Source: Hydrogenophaga sp.
GTDB lineage: Bacteria; Pseudomonadota; Gammaproteobacteria; Burkholderiales; Burkholderiaceae_C
NCBI GenBank assembly: GCA_021154985.1
Contig: JAJNQE010000128.1
Location: forward strand, 1 to 64,000
Direction: 5' to 3'
Length of the DNA: 64,000 nt
How positions within the stretch are numbered: position 1 is the first letter of the stretch; each line of letters opens with the position of its first letter. The notes beneath the pieces were generated by a model, which worked only from the letters and a program-made list of their open reading frames with translations, did no database searches and had not been told where the DNA came from. Below, in pieces: positions 1-11,567 of this stretch. Made by a program: the position numbers and the translations under genes.

Positions 1-309
1 TACGCGGTCATAAAAACCGGTGGCAAACAGTATCGTGTTGCTGCTGGCGAAAAAATTAAAGTAGAACAGATTGCTGCGGATGTGGGCCAAGAGATCGTGT
101 TTGACCAGGTTCTGGCTGTCGGCAACGGCACCGAAATCAAGATCGGCACTCCCTTGGTTTCCGGCGCAACAGTGACGGTCACGGTGTTGGCCCACGGCAG
201 ACACGACAAAGTGCACATCTTCAAGATGCGCCGGCGCAAGCACTACCAGAAGCGTCAAGGTCACCGTCAAAATTTCACCGAACTGCAGATCTCGTCGATC
301 GCAGGCTGA
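1..309 (+). CDS. rplU: 50S ribosomal protein L21 (5' end cut by window edge)
   Basis: L21 binds 23S rRNA in the large subunit. The reading frame is open from base 1 with YAVIKTGGKQYRV, the normal second residue onward of L21, so only the initiator Met lies outside the window. The visible 102 residues plus Met match the usual length of about 103. The C-terminal KMRRRKHYQKRQGHRQ stretch is the basic rRNA-binding tail typical of the family. rpmA follows after 13 bp, the conserved rplU-rpmA operon. Confidence 0.97.
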   Translation, partial: YAVIKTGGKQYRVAAGEKIKVEQIAADVGQEIVFDQVLAVGNGTEIKIGTPLVSGATVTVTVLAHGRHDKVHIFKMRRRKHYQKRQGHRQNFTELQISSIAG

Positions 310-322
310 GGAGTAGGTCAAC

Positions 323-580
323 ATGGCACAGAAAAAAGGCGGCGGCTCAACGCGAAACGGGCGCGATTCCAAGCCCAAGATGCTGGGCGTGAAAGCGTTC
401 GGTGGTGAATTGGTGAGCGCAGGCTCGATCATCGTGCGTCAGCGCGGCACCAAGTTCCACCCCGGCCTCAATGTCGGTCTGGGCAAGGATCACACGATTT
501 TTGCCACGGTGGACGGCCACGTGTCGTTTGCTGTGAAGGGCGAGCTCAATCGCCAGACCGTCAGCATCACGCCCGTTTGA
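323..580 (+). CDS. rpmA: 50S ribosomal protein L27
   Basis: L27 reaches towards the peptidyl-transferase centre of the 50S subunit. The 85-residue product begins MAQKKGGGSTRNGRDS and contains GGELVSAGSIIVRQRGT, the family signature; length is normal. The N terminus has no Firmicutes-type cleavable extension. A GAGGAG-like ribosome-binding site lies a few bases before the ATG. It is the second gene of the rplU-rpmA operon, and an intrinsic terminator follows at 653-679. Confidence 0.98.
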   Translation: MAQKKGGGSTRNGRDSKPKMLGVKAFGGELVSAGSIIVRQRGTKFHPGLNVGLGKDHTIFATVDGHVSFAVKGELNRQTVSITPV

Positions 581-652
581 CCGGGCCGTTGCAGGCGCCG
601 CCGGATTGCGAAAACTCGGTGGCGTTTGCTCAGTGCTGACGCGAGAATGCAG

Positions 653-679
653 AAGGCCCGCTCCAGCGGGCTTTTTGTT
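653..679 (+). terminator. Intrinsic terminator after rplU-rpmA
   Basis: A GC-rich hairpin with arms AGGCCCGCT / AGCGGGCTT and a two-base loop is followed by a T-rich run (TTTTTGTTTT). It separates the ribosomal protein operon from obgE, so obgE probably has its own promoter or depends on read-through. Confidence 0.85.
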
Positions 680-717
680 TTGGATTTTTAGTGGGGCGCG
701 TCCCTGGAAAGCATGTC

Positions 718-1788
718 ATGAAATTTGTGGATGAAGCCACCATCGATGTCGCTGCGGGCGATGGCGGCAACGGCTGCGCATCTTTCCGGCATGAAAAGTA
801 CAAGGAGTTTGGCGGTCCCGACGGGGGTGATGGCGGGCGCGGAGGGCATGTGTATGCCGTTGCCGACGCCAGCCTGAACACGCTGGTGGATTTTCGTTTC
901 ACTCGCCGTTTTGAAGCGGAGCGGGGTGAACACGGCAAAGGCTCTGACATGTTCGGGGTCAAGGGGGCAGACATCGTCTTGAAGATGCCGGTGGGCACCA
1001 TCATTGTGGATGCCGAGACCGGTGAAACGCTGCACGAGTTGCTGCAGCCGGGCGAGCAGATCACCATTGCGAAGGGGGGAGACGGCGGCTTCGGCAACAT
1101 GCATTACAAGAGCTCCACCAACCGCGCACCCCGTCAGAAAACGCCGGGCTGGGCAGGTGAGAAGCGCACCTTGAAGCTGGAACTCAAAGTGCTGGCCGAC
1201 GTGGGGCTGCTCGGCATGCCCAACGCAGGCAAGTCCACGCTGATTTCGGCGATTTCAAATGCCCGCCCGAAGATTGCCGACTACCCGTTCACGACGCTGC
1301 ATCCCAACTTGGGTGTGGTCAGGGTCGCTCCCGAAAAAAGTTTTGTGGTGGCCGATGTGCCAGGCTTGATCGAGGGCGCTTCCGAGGGCGCTGGCCTGGG
1401 CCACCAGTTCCTTCGCCATTTGCAGCGCACCCGTTTGCTGCTCCACATGGTGGACGTTGCACCGTTTGATGAAGGTGTTGACCCGGTCGTGCAGGCCAAG
1501 GCCATCATTGCCGAACTCAAGAAGTACGACCAGAAGCTCTATGAAAAGCCGCGCTGGCTGGTGCTCAACAAACTGGACATGGTGCTGCTGGACGAGCGCG
1601 AGGCCAAGGTCAAGGACATCGTCAAACGTCTCAAGTACAAAGGCCCAGTGTTCGAGATCTCGGCCCTCACGCGAGAGGGCTGCGAGTTTTTGGTCCAGAA
1701 GGTGTATGAGCACATCGCCAAGGTTCATCAGGCCTCTCTGGCGCCGGTGGACATTGACCCACGTTTTGGTGCGCCCTCCCCGACCTGA
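718..1788 (+). CDS. obgE: Obg family GTPase (CgtA/ObgE)
   Basis: Essential GTPase involved in 50S maturation and stress control. The start was set at the ATG giving MKFVDEATIDVAAGDGG, the canonical Obg N terminus, with GGAAAG upstream; an in-frame GTG at 691 would add nine atypical residues. The product is 356 aa. The N-terminal glycine-rich Obg fold spans about 1-158, followed by the G domain with P-loop GMPNAGKST, G3 DVPGLIEG and G4 NKLD. Its place after rpmA and before proB is the usual betaproteobacterial order. Confidence 0.97.
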   Translation: MKFVDEATIDVAAGDGGNGCASFRHEKYKEFGGPDGGDGGRGGHVYAVADASLNTLVDFRFTRRFEAERGEHGKGSDMFGVKGADIVLKMPVGTIIVDAETGETLHELLQPGEQITIAKGGDGGFGNMHYKSSTNRAPRQKTPGWAGEKRTLKLELKVLADVGLLGMPNAGKSTLISAISNARPKIADYPFTTLHPNLGVVRVAPEKSFVVADVPGLIEGASEGAGLGHQFLRHLQRTRLLLHMVDVAPFDEGVDPVVQAKAIIAELKKYDQKLYEKPRWLVLNKLDMVLLDEREAKVKDIVKRLKYKGPVFEISALTREGCEFLVQKVYEHIAKVHQASLAPVDIDPRFGAPSPT

Positions 1789-1805
1789 CCTGACCCGATA
1801 TTCCC

Positions 1806-2978
1806 ATGTCGACCATGCTCCTCGCAGACACCACCGGCTTGACGCCCTCGCGCACCAGCAGCCCATTGAAGGCGGCGCGCCGCATTGTGGTCAAGGTCGG
1901 TTCTTCGCTCGTCACCAACGAGGGCCGTGGACTGGACGAAGTGGCCATTGGTCAATGGAGCGAGCAGCTGGCTTCCTTGGTCAAGGATGGTCGCGAACTC
2001 ATCATGGTGAGCAGCGGCGCGGTGGCCGAAGGCATGAAACGCCTGGGCTGGACAGCGCGTCCAAAAGAGATCAACGAGCTGCAAGCCGCCGCTGCCGTCG
2101 GGCAGATGGGGCTGGTGCAGATGTACGAGACCAAGTTGCGCGAGCACGGTGTGGGCAGCGCTCAAGTGTTGCTGACCCACGCCGATCTGGCCGACCGGGA
2201 GCGTTATCTGAACGCACGCTCCACTTTGCTCACGCTGCTGCAGTTGGGTGTTGTGCCGGTGATCAACGAGAACGACACCGTGGTCAACGACGAGATCAAG
2301 TTCGGTGACAACGACACCTTGGGCGCGCTGGTTGCCAATCTCGTGGAGGCCGACGTCCTGGTGATCCTCACGGATCAAAAAGGCCTGTACACAGCCGACC
2401 CGCGGCGCGACCCCTCGGCGCGGTTTGTTCATGAAGCGCGGGCCGGCGACCCTCAGCTTGAAGCCATGGCGGGCGGCGCAGGCAGCGGCATTGGCAAGGG
2501 CGGCATGATCACCAAAATTCTCGCAGCCAAGCGTGCGGCGGGCTCGGGCGCGTCCACCGTGATCGCATGGGGGCGTGAGCCGCAGGTGTTGATCCGCTTG
2601 TGCGAAGGCGAAGCCATCGGCACTTGCCTGGTGGCCCACACGGCCAAAAACCAGGCGCGCAAGCGCTGGATGTCGGATCACCTGCAACTGCGCGGTGCGG
2701 TGCTGGTGGACGACGGCGCCGTGGGCAAGATCGTCGGCGAAGGCAAGAGCCTGCTGCCGATCGGGATGACCGGTGTGGACGGTGACTTCTCTCGCGGAGA
2801 TGTGATCGCGGTGCGCGATGGTCGCGGCGTGGAGGTGGCTCGCGGACTGGCGAACTACGCCAGCTCGGAGGCGCGCTTGTTGTGCCGCAAATCGTCGGCT
2901 GACTTTGAACGGCTGCTCGGTTACGCCGCCGAGCCGGAAATGATCCACCGCGACAACATGGTGCTGGCTCGCGTCTGA
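1806..2978 (+). CDS. proB: Glutamate 5-kinase
   Basis: ProB phosphorylates L-glutamate to gamma-glutamyl phosphate, the first step of proline synthesis, and is normally feedback-inhibited by proline. The 390-aa product has the amino-acid kinase core (VVKVGSSLVTNEG, VSSGAVAEGMKRLG, INENDTVV, GTGIGKGG-like GSGIGKGGMITK) over roughly residues 24-280 and a C-terminal PUA domain (DDGAVGKIVGEGKSLLPIG). It begins 17 bp after obgE and is probably co-transcribed. About 20 residues precede the kinase core, so a slightly later start is possible. Confidence 0.97.
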   Translation: MSTMLLADTTGLTPSRTSSPLKAARRIVVKVGSSLVTNEGRGLDEVAIGQWSEQLASLVKDGRELIMVSSGAVAEGMKRLGWTARPKEINELQAAAAVGQMGLVQMYETKLREHGVGSAQVLLTHADLADRERYLNARSTLLTLLQLGVVPVINENDTVVNDEIKFGDNDTLGALVANLVEADVLVILTDQKGLYTADPRRDPSARFVHEARAGDPQLEAMAGGAGSGIGKGGMITKILAAKRAAGSGASTVIAWGREPQVLIRLCEGEAIGTCLVAHTAKNQARKRWMSDHLQLRGAVLVDDGAVGKIVGEGKSLLPIGMTGVDGDFSRGDVIAVRDGRGVEVARGLANYASSEARLLCRKSSADFERLLGYAAEPEMIHRDNMVLARV

Positions 2979-2997
2979 GCCTCAGCGCCCAGCGCGG

Positions 2998-3528
2998 TCA
3001 GCGTGTGTCGACGCGAACGCTCTTCAGGGTTGCCAGAATTTTCGGTGCGTTGCCCGTCACGGTGCGGCCTTCGCAGATGCCCTGCCGCGCGAGAATCATG
3101 GCCGGGCGGGTGGCTCCCCGGAAGGACAGCTCTTGCCAAGGCGCATCGGGGCTGGTGTTCCAGGCGCCCTTGTCGCTCAAACGCCCATAGGTCTTGGTTT
3201 CTGCGGTTGCACAGCGGATCCCTTGGTACAGCACGTTGAGTGCTCCGCTGCTGCTGCGCGCCACCATCACATAACGCACCACCCCATCTTCACCCACCGT
3301 CAGGGTGTTGGGATCGATGCCATAGGCAAGCGACGAGGCTTTGAGCACTTCGAAGCCGATCAGTGCCTCGGTGCTGAAGGATGCCGGAGGTGCGACGACC
3401 GTTTCGGTCCAGGCCTTTTCGTCCGGGTATGACGTTTGAGCGTGGGTGAGTGGCGGTGCAATACAGAGCAGCGAAAGGAGCAGAGCCGAGGTCGTCGACC
3501 TCGGCAGGCATCGAAGCGAATCCATCAT
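2998..3528 (-). CDS. CNP1-like family secreted protein
   Basis: A 176-aa protein with a Sec signal peptide (hydrophobic LLLSLLCIAPPLTHAQ, cleavage after AQ around residue 31). The mature part resembles the CNP1-like family common in Betaproteobacteria, with the patterns GIDPNTLTVGEDGVVRYV and GIRCATAETKTYG. Molecular function is unknown; export to the periplasm is inferred. The start overlaps the end of rppH by four bases, so the two are translationally coupled. Confidence 0.85.
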   Translation of the reverse strand: MMDSLRCLPRSTTSALLLSLLCIAPPLTHAQTSYPDEKAWTETVVAPPASFSTEALIGFEVLKASSLAYGIDPNTLTVGEDGVVRYVMVARSSSGALNVLYQGIRCATAETKTYGRLSDKGAWNTSPDAPWQELSFRGATRPAMILARQGICEGRTVTGNAPKILATLKSVRVDTR

Positions 3529-4166
3529 TTGAAGGGTGTGTTCGCAGCGCGTTCATCGCTCTGCGGGTCGGGGTCAAAGCTGGCGCCGGGGGGCAGTTCC
3601 AGTCCCATGGGGGCGCACATGTTCGGGGGTGCATCATCGCCTTCGTCCTGGCGTTGTCGCACGCCACCGCGCAAGTAGCGGTTGCGGTGGTCGGAGCGAG
3701 GCAGGTAGCGTGAGAGCTCGGTCAGCGCCATCTCATAGACGCCGCGTTTGAACTCGACCACCACGTCCAGCGGCACCCAGTAGTCGTGCCAGCGCCAAGC
3801 GTCGAACTCGGGGTGGCTGGTGGCGCGCAGGTTCAGATTCCAGTCTTGTGCCACCAGGCGCAGCAGGTACCAGATCTGTTTTTGTCCCTTGTAATGACCG
3901 CGCGCATCCCGGCGGATGAAGCGGTCCGGCACTTCGTAGCGCAACCAGTCTCGCGTGCGGGCCACGATGTTCACGTGCTCGGGCATGAGGCCCACTTCCT
4001 CGTGCAATTCGCGGTACATCGCCTGCTCAGGTGTCTCGCCCCTGTCGATGCCACCTTGCGGAAACTGCCAGGAGTGGGATCGGATGCGTTTGCCCCAGAA
4101 CACCTGGTTTCGCTGGTTGAGCAGAATGATGCCGACATTGGGCCTGAAGCCTTCTCTGTCAAGCAT
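3525..4166 (-). CDS. rppH: RNA pyrophosphohydrolase (Nudix)
   Basis: RppH removes pyrophosphate from 5'-triphosphorylated mRNA and so triggers RNase E-dependent decay. The ATG at 4166 gives MLDREGFRPNVGIIL, the standard start; a TTG four codons upstream is less likely. The product is 213 aa. The Nudix box is intact (GGIDRGETPEQAMYRELHEE followed by VGL), preceded by SHSWQFPQ. The tail beyond residue 165 is proline-rich and low in complexity, longer than in E. coli, as often in Burkholderiales. It is divergent from proS. Confidence 0.95.
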   Translation of the reverse strand: MLDREGFRPNVGIILLNQRNQVFWGKRIRSHSWQFPQGGIDRGETPEQAMYRELHEEVGLMPEHVNIVARTRDWLRYEVPDRFIRRDARGHYKGQKQIWYLLRLVAQDWNLNLRATSHPEFDAWRWHDYWVPLDVVVEFKRGVYEMALTELSRYLPRSDHRNRYLRGGVRQRQDEGDDAPPNMCAPMGLELPPGASFDPDPQSDERAANTPFK

Positions 4167-4344
4167 AATCAACCCCAAATTTTTAAACTGTGTTCATTAT
4201 GCATCGCGCCGTGCGAGTTGCGAAGTGATCACACACCTGTTGCACTTCCGGGCGCAGGTGGGACATCCCGGCGCCGGGTGTTCTGTCCACCGGGCTCCAC
4301 CCACGGTTCTCCAACACTGCCCACCGGCAGACATCAGTTCGCCC

Positions 4345-6086
<1,742 letters not shown>

Positions 6087-6090
<4 letters not shown>

Positions 6091-6716
6091 AGCCCATGGC
6101 CTGGTCGCGCCGGGACTGCCTGCTGGGGGCGGCGTCGTTGGGGCTGGGCAGCTGGTCCAACTGGGCACGCGCAGGCGGGCAACTGGAAGAGCCCTTGGCC
6201 GATTCGGTGCGGGGCGCGTTGAGCGCGGCCATTGCCAACAGCGCGCCGCCGGTGCCCGAGTTTCCCGACATGGACAAGCGACTGGCCTACCTTCGCTGGC
6301 TGGGCGCCAGCAGCGACCGCCTGCAGCGCCGCAAAACCGACTTTCAGACCCGCATCGAGTTCCTGCAGACGGTGTGGTACGAGACGCGCCGCGCCGGACT
6401 GGACACCACCATGGTGCTGGGCTTGATCCAGGTGGAGAGCGCGTTTCGCAAGTTCGCCATCTCACGCGTGGGTGCGCGGGGCTACATGCAGATCATGCCG
6501 TTCTGGTCGCGCCTCATCGGCGACGGCGACCCCAGCCGACTCTTCAACATGCAGACCAACCTGCGCTTTGGCTGCGTGATCCTGCGCCACTACCTCGACC
6601 GAGAGCGTGGCGACACCTTCATGGCGCTGGGCCGCTACAACGGCAGCAGGGGCCGCGCCGAGTATCCCAACGCGGTGTACGCCGCCGCGAAGAACTGGAC
6701 GCACCCCGACGCCTGA
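6087..6716 (+). CDS. Lytic transglycosylase, SLT domain
   Basis: A 209-aa exported muramidase-like enzyme cleaving the MurNAc-GlcNAc bond of peptidoglycan. The N terminus carries SRRDCLLGAASLGLG, a twin-arginine-like or Sec signal. The SLT domain covers about 90-200, with the catalytic glutamate in LIQVESAF, then GARGYMQIMPFW and ALGRYNGSRG. Start and proS stop overlap as ATGA, so translation is coupled. This placement between proS and lysS is common in Comamonadaceae-type genomes. Confidence 0.9.
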
Positions 6717-6795
6717 CAGCCATCTCCCGGGGCGGTATCGGTCCAAAACTACAATCGAGGGTTGCGCACACCGGTGCTCAACCCTCTTTTCATTC

Positions 6796-8358
6796 ATGAC
6801 CCAAGCCTACACCCCCCCTTCCGCCGATGGCAGCGCTCCGGCGCACGACGACAACCAGCTGATCGCGGAGCGCCGCGAGAAGCTCAAGGCGATGCGCCAG
6901 GCACAGCAGCGGGGTGAGGGCGTGGCCTTTCCGAACGACTTCAAACCCACCGACAAGGCGGCCGAACTGTTCGCGGTGCACGGCGAAACCACCAAGGAAG
7001 CGCTCGAAGCCAACCCGGTGCGCGCCTGCGTGGCCGGTCGCATGATGCTCAAGCGTGTGATGGGCAAGGCCAGCTTTGCCACGCTGCAAGATGCCTCGTT
7101 CGGCCCCAGCGGTGGCCGCATCCAGATCTATTTGAACAACGACGGCGTGGGCGAGGCTCTGCACAACGCGTTCAAGCACTGGGACCTGGGCGACATCGTG
7201 GCGGCCGAAGGCGTGCTGTTCCGCACCCGCACCGGTGAACTCACCATCCACGCCGACAGCGTGCGCCTCATCACCAAGAGCCTGCGCCCGCTGCCCGACA
7301 AGTTCCACGGCATTGCCGACCAGGAGATCAAGTACCGGCAGCGCTACGTGGACCTGATGACGGACGAGAACGCACGGCAGCGTTTCGTCACCCGCAGCCG
7401 CGCGCTCTCCAGCATTCGGGATTTCATGGTGGGCCATGGCTTTCTTGAGGTGGAAACGCCGATGCTGCACCCGATTCCGGGCGGTGCCAACGCCAAGCCA
7501 TTCAAGACGCACCACAACGCATTGGACCAGGAGATGTTCCTGCGCATCGCACCCGAGCTGTACCTCAAGCGTTTGCTGGTGGGGGGGTTCGACCGCGTGT
7601 TCGAGATCAACCGCAACTTCCGCAACGAAGGCATCAGCGTTCGCCACAACCCCGAGTTCACCATGATGGAGTTCTACGCGGCGTACTGGAATTACCACGA
7701 CCTGATGGACTTCAACGAGCAACTGATCCGCCACGTGGTCAAACAGGTGCACGGCGACACACCGCTGACCTACAACGGCAAACCGGTGGACGTGTACGCG
7801 CCCTTTGAGCGGCTCACCATCCGCGAAGCCATCCTCAAATACACCGAGGCGGGCGACAACGTGGACAACACCGAGTGGCTGCTGAACCAGCTCAAGAAGC
7901 TGGGACTGACCGAAGCCAAACACCAACTGTCCACGCGCAGCCTGGCGAGCCTGCAGGTGCTGTATTTTGAGGAGAAGGTCGAGGACAAGCTCTGGAACCC
8001 CACCTTCATCATGGACCACCCCACCGAGATATCGCCGCTGGCCCGAGCCAACGACGCCAAACCCGAGGTGACCGAGCGCTTCGAGCTCTACATCACTGGC
8101 CGCGAATTCGGCAATGCGTTTTCCGAGCTGAACGACGCCGAAGACCAGGCCGCCCGCTTCCAGGCGCAGGTGTCGGCCAAGGATGGCGGTGACGACGAGG
8201 CCATGCACTTCGACGCGGACTACATCCGAGCGCTCGAATACGGCATGCCACCGGCCGGTGGCTGCGGTATCGGTATCGACCGGCTGATGATGTTGCTCAC
8301 CGACAGCCCCAGCATCCGCGACGTGATCCTGTTCCCGGCCCTGCGCCGCGAGCACTGA
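6796..8358 (+). CDS. lysS: Lysyl-tRNA synthetase, class II
   Basis: Charges tRNA-Lys. The ATG at 6796 gives a 520-aa product. Residues about 70-180 form the OB-fold anticodon domain (VRACVAGRMMLKRVMGKASFA), followed by the catalytic domain with motif 1 (FLEVETPMLHPIPGGANAKPF), motif 2 (FEINRNFRNEGISVRHNPEF) and motif 3 (GCGIGIDRLMMLLTDS). A strong bidirectional terminator lies between it and the convergent rpoH. Confidence 0.97.
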   Translation: MTQAYTPPSADGSAPAHDDNQLIAERREKLKAMRQAQQRGEGVAFPNDFKPTDKAAELFAVHGETTKEALEANPVRACVAGRMMLKRVMGKASFATLQDASFGPSGGRIQIYLNNDGVGEALHNAFKHWDLGDIVAAEGVLFRTRTGELTIHADSVRLITKSLRPLPDKFHGIADQEIKYRQRYVDLMTDENARQRFVTRSRALSSIRDFMVGHGFLEVETPMLHPIPGGANAKPFKTHHNALDQEMFLRIAPELYLKRLLVGGFDRVFEINRNFRNEGISVRHNPEFTMMEFYAAYWNYHDLMDFNEQLIRHVVKQVHGDTPLTYNGKPVDVYAPFERLTIREAILKYTEAGDNVDNTEWLLNQLKKLGLTEAKHQLSTRSLASLQVLYFEEKVEDKLWNPTFIMDHPTEISPLARANDAKPEVTERFELYITGREFGNAFSELNDAEDQAARFQAQVSAKDGGDDEAMHFDADYIRALEYGMPPAGGCGIGIDRLMMLLTDSPSIRDVILFPALRREH

Positions 8359-8383
8359 ACCACACAGGGCAGACTGGCCATGA

Positions 8384-8410
8384 AGAAAGCCGCCCTTGGG
8401 CGGCTTTCTT
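8384..8410. terminator. Bidirectional intrinsic terminator, lysS/rpoH
   Basis: A long stem with arms AGAAAGCCGCCC and GGGCGGCTTTCT is flanked by T-rich sequence on the plus strand (TTCTTTTGGG) and A-rich sequence on the other side, so it can terminate both convergent genes. Confidence 0.85.
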
Positions 8411-8427
8411 TTGGGTCTGCAGGGCGC

Positions 8428-9375
<948 letters not shown>

Positions 9376-9406
9376 GGAGAACCTCCTCGGGGTGACGCCA
9401 AGAATA

Positions 9407-9433
9407 TTAGCACTCTCTATGAGTGAGTGCTAA
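9407..9433 (-). promoter_or_regulatory. CIRCE operator (HrcA site) upstream of rpoH
   Basis: The sequence TTAGCACTC-N9-GAGTGCTAA is a perfect match to the CIRCE inverted repeat, with nine-base arms and a nine-base spacer. It sits between the divergent rpoH and chemoreceptor genes, close to the rpoH start. CIRCE is bound by the HrcA repressor in many bacteria, usually at groESL and dnaK. It implies that rpoH itself is under HrcA control. Confidence 0.92.
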
Positions 9434-9538
9434 AGCCGAAGTTCCATGCCCTTGGCGATTCAAGATTGTCGCCAAACGGACGAAACAGGGGCAAGGCAGG
9501 CGGTATCGCCGGTCTCCCCCATTTCAACCGGTGACCCC

Positions 9539-11083
9539 ATGAAACTCAACGACATCAAGGTCGGCAGCCGCCTGGCCATCTCTTTCGGGCTGGTCCTGCT
9601 CATCACCGCGCTCATGGCCGGCATCGGGGTCTGGCGCCTGCAGGAGCTCTCGGCGACCACGCACCAGCTGGCCACCGAAGACAACGAAAAGCTGCAACTG
9701 GCTGTGCAGTGGCGTCAGACCATCGACGTCAACTGGGTGCGCACCCGCGCCGCCATCCTCGATTCGGACACCAGCCGCATTCCGGCCTGGCAGGCCGACA
9801 TGGACAAGACCTCGCAGGTGACGCTGGCCTCGCGCAAGCGAATGATCGAGCTCGTGCAATCCGACGAAGGCAAGCGCTTGCTCGCCGACATTGACGCCGC
9901 GCGCGAGGCCTATCGCACGCCGCGCGCCAACCTCTTGAAAGTGCGCATGGCCGGCGAAGACGTGAGCGCCGCGCTGGACCGCGACCTGCGCCCCCTGGCC
10001 GATGCGTACCTGAACTCCATCTCCAAACTCGAAGAGCGCCAACAGGGCATTTACAACGCCGCGCTGAAAGAGGCCGAAGAAAAGGCCGCCATCGGGCGCA
10101 ACATCCTGATGGCCGGCGGCGTGCTCGCCCTGCTGCTGGGTGCGGGTGCAGCGTTTGTGTTGAGCCGCTCCATCACCGTGCCCCTGCGCCATGCCGCCGA
10201 GAGCGCGCGCCTGATTGCTGCGGGCGACCTCACGCAGCGCATCGACACTTCGGGCCGCGACGAAGCCGCGCAGCTGCTCCAGGCCATCAAGGGCATGCAG
10301 GACAGCCTGGCCCGCGTGGTCTCCAACGTGCGCGGCAATGCCGAAGGCGTGGCCACGGCCAGCGCTGAAATTTCGCAAGGCAACAACGACTTGTCGGCCC
10401 GCACCGAGCAACAGGCCAGCGCGCTGGAGGAGACCGCGGCCTCCATGGAACAACTCAGTTCCACCGTGCGCCAGAACGCCGACAACGCGCAGCAAGCCAA
10501 CCAGCTGGCGCAAAGCGCGTCCACCGTGGCCACGCAGGGCGGCGACGTGGTGGCCCAGGTCGTGGACACCATGAAGGGCATCAACGACAGCAGCAAGAAG
10601 ATCGCCGACATCATCAGCGTGATCGACGGCATTGCCTTCCAGACCAACATCCTGGCCTTGAATGCAGCGGTGGAAGCCGCTCGCGCGGGCGAGCAGGGCC
10701 GAGGTTTTGAGGTGGTGGCCGGTGAGGTGCGCAACCTCGCGCAGCGCAGCGCCGAAGCCGCCAAGGAAATCAAGGGTCTGATCAACGCCAGCGTGGACCG
10801 CGTGGCGCAAGGCACCACCCTGGTGGACCGCGCTGGCGTGACCATGGCCGAGGTGGTCAGTTCCATCCAGCGCGTGACCGACATCATGGGCGAGATCAGC
10901 TCGGCCAGCGTCGAGCAGAGCTCCGGTGTGGCGCAGGTGGGCGAGGCCGTGACGCAGATGGACCAGGCCACGCAGCAAAACGCGGCGCTGGTCGAGCAAA
11001 GCGCTGCGGCGGCGTCCAGCCTCAAGACACAGGCCGAGCAAATGGTGCAGGCCGTGGCGGTGTTCAAGCTCTCGTACGCCTGA
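9539..11083 (+). CDS. Methyl-accepting chemotaxis protein
   Basis: A 514-aa transmembrane chemoreceptor. TM1 is at about 12-32 (ISFGLVLLITALMAGIGVW). A periplasmic four-helix-type sensor (ELSATTHQLATEDNEKLQLA...) runs to about 185, TM2 (NILMAGGVLALLLGAGAAFV) at about 190-212, then a HAMP linker and the cytoplasmic signalling hairpin. The hairpin tip has IAFQTNILALNAAVEAARAG and GRGFEVVAGEVRNLAQRS, the CheA/CheW-binding signature. The start chosen gives MKLNDIKVGSRLAISFG, typical of this class. The ligand cannot be deduced. Confidence 0.95.
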   Translation: MKLNDIKVGSRLAISFGLVLLITALMAGIGVWRLQELSATTHQLATEDNEKLQLAVQWRQTIDVNWVRTRAAILDSDTSRIPAWQADMDKTSQVTLASRKRMIELVQSDEGKRLLADIDAAREAYRTPRANLLKVRMAGEDVSAALDRDLRPLADAYLNSISKLEERQQGIYNAALKEAEEKAAIGRNILMAGGVLALLLGAGAAFVLSRSITVPLRHAAESARLIAAGDLTQRIDTSGRDEAAQLLQAIKGMQDSLARVVSNVRGNAEGVATASAEISQGNNDLSARTEQQASALEETAASMEQLSSTVRQNADNAQQANQLAQSASTVATQGGDVVAQVVDTMKGINDSSKKIADIISVIDGIAFQTNILALNAAVEAARAGEQGRGFEVVAGEVRNLAQRSAEAAKEIKGLINASVDRVAQGTTLVDRAGVTMAEVVSSIQRVTDIMGEISSASVEQSSGVAQVGEAVTQMDQATQQNAALVEQSAAAASSLKTQAEQMVQAVAVFKLSYA

Positions 11084-11198
11084 GCGAGCGGGACGGGCCG
11101 GCGCCTGGGCGCCTGGTGTCGGATACACCTGCAAGCCGTGGTGGGCTTCAACACCCACTACAGTTCAGGCCCCGACCTTCAGGACGCCAGGAGAGCCC

Positions 11199-11567
11199 AT
11201 GCCCCGCCCGACACTCGACGAAGCCGCCATCCACCCCGCCATCCGGGACAAGGTCGGCAAACTCCACGCCGATCTGCTGCGTCAGGCCCAGGCCGACGTG
11301 GCCAGCCATGCCGTGATGGTGTTCGGCATGGCGGGCAACCCCTGGGTGGGCAAGGCGCGAAAGGCGCTGGACGCGGCGGGTGTGGCCCATGGCTACCTGG
11401 AAATCGGCAGCTACTTTTCGCAGTGGCGCCGGCGCAATGCGCTCAAGATGTGGACCGGCTGGCCCACCTTCCCCATGGTGTTCGTGCGCGGGGTGCTCGT
11501 GGGCGGCGCTGAAGATGTGGCCCGGCTCGTCGAAACGGGCGAACTCAAACAGCTGCTGAGCGCATGA
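11199..11567 (+). CDS. Glutaredoxin-like protein lacking all cysteines
   Basis: A 122-aa thioredoxin-fold protein. TGWPTFPMVFVRGVLVGGAEDV matches the glutathione-binding TWPTFPQIYVNGELVGG-type segment of monothiol glutaredoxins. However the active-site position, normally a CGFS or CPYC motif after a KGxP segment, reads GMAGNPWVGKARKAL, and there is no cysteine anywhere in the protein. Redox catalysis or iron-sulfur transfer through Cys is therefore excluded as for classical glutaredoxins; a binding or scaffold role is possible. Its stop overlaps the next start (ATGA). Confidence 0.82.
   Translation: MPRPTLDEAAIHPAIRDKVGKLHADLLRQAQADVASHAVMVFGMAGNPWVGKARKALDAAGVAHGYLEIGSYFSQWRRRNALKMWTGWPTFPMVFVRGVLVGGAEDVARLVETGELKQLLSA

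Noticed and set aside
691..717. GTG 691 as obgE start
   Set aside because: It adds residues not found in Obg; ATG 718 has a ribosome-binding site and the canonical N terminus.
1728..2948. Long minus-strand open frame of about 406 codons opposite proB
   Set aside because: It mirrors the GC-rich proB gene, has no recognisable domain, and proB is certain. The same reasoning applies to other long antisense frames (for example 4183-5475, 6790-8355, 9524-11158, 12136-13314, 23358-25322, 34992-36683 and 37574-39430).
9440..9480. Sigma-32 promoter for rpoH (CTTGAA near 9458)
   Set aside because: No CCCCATNT-type -10 at 13-15 bp spacing.
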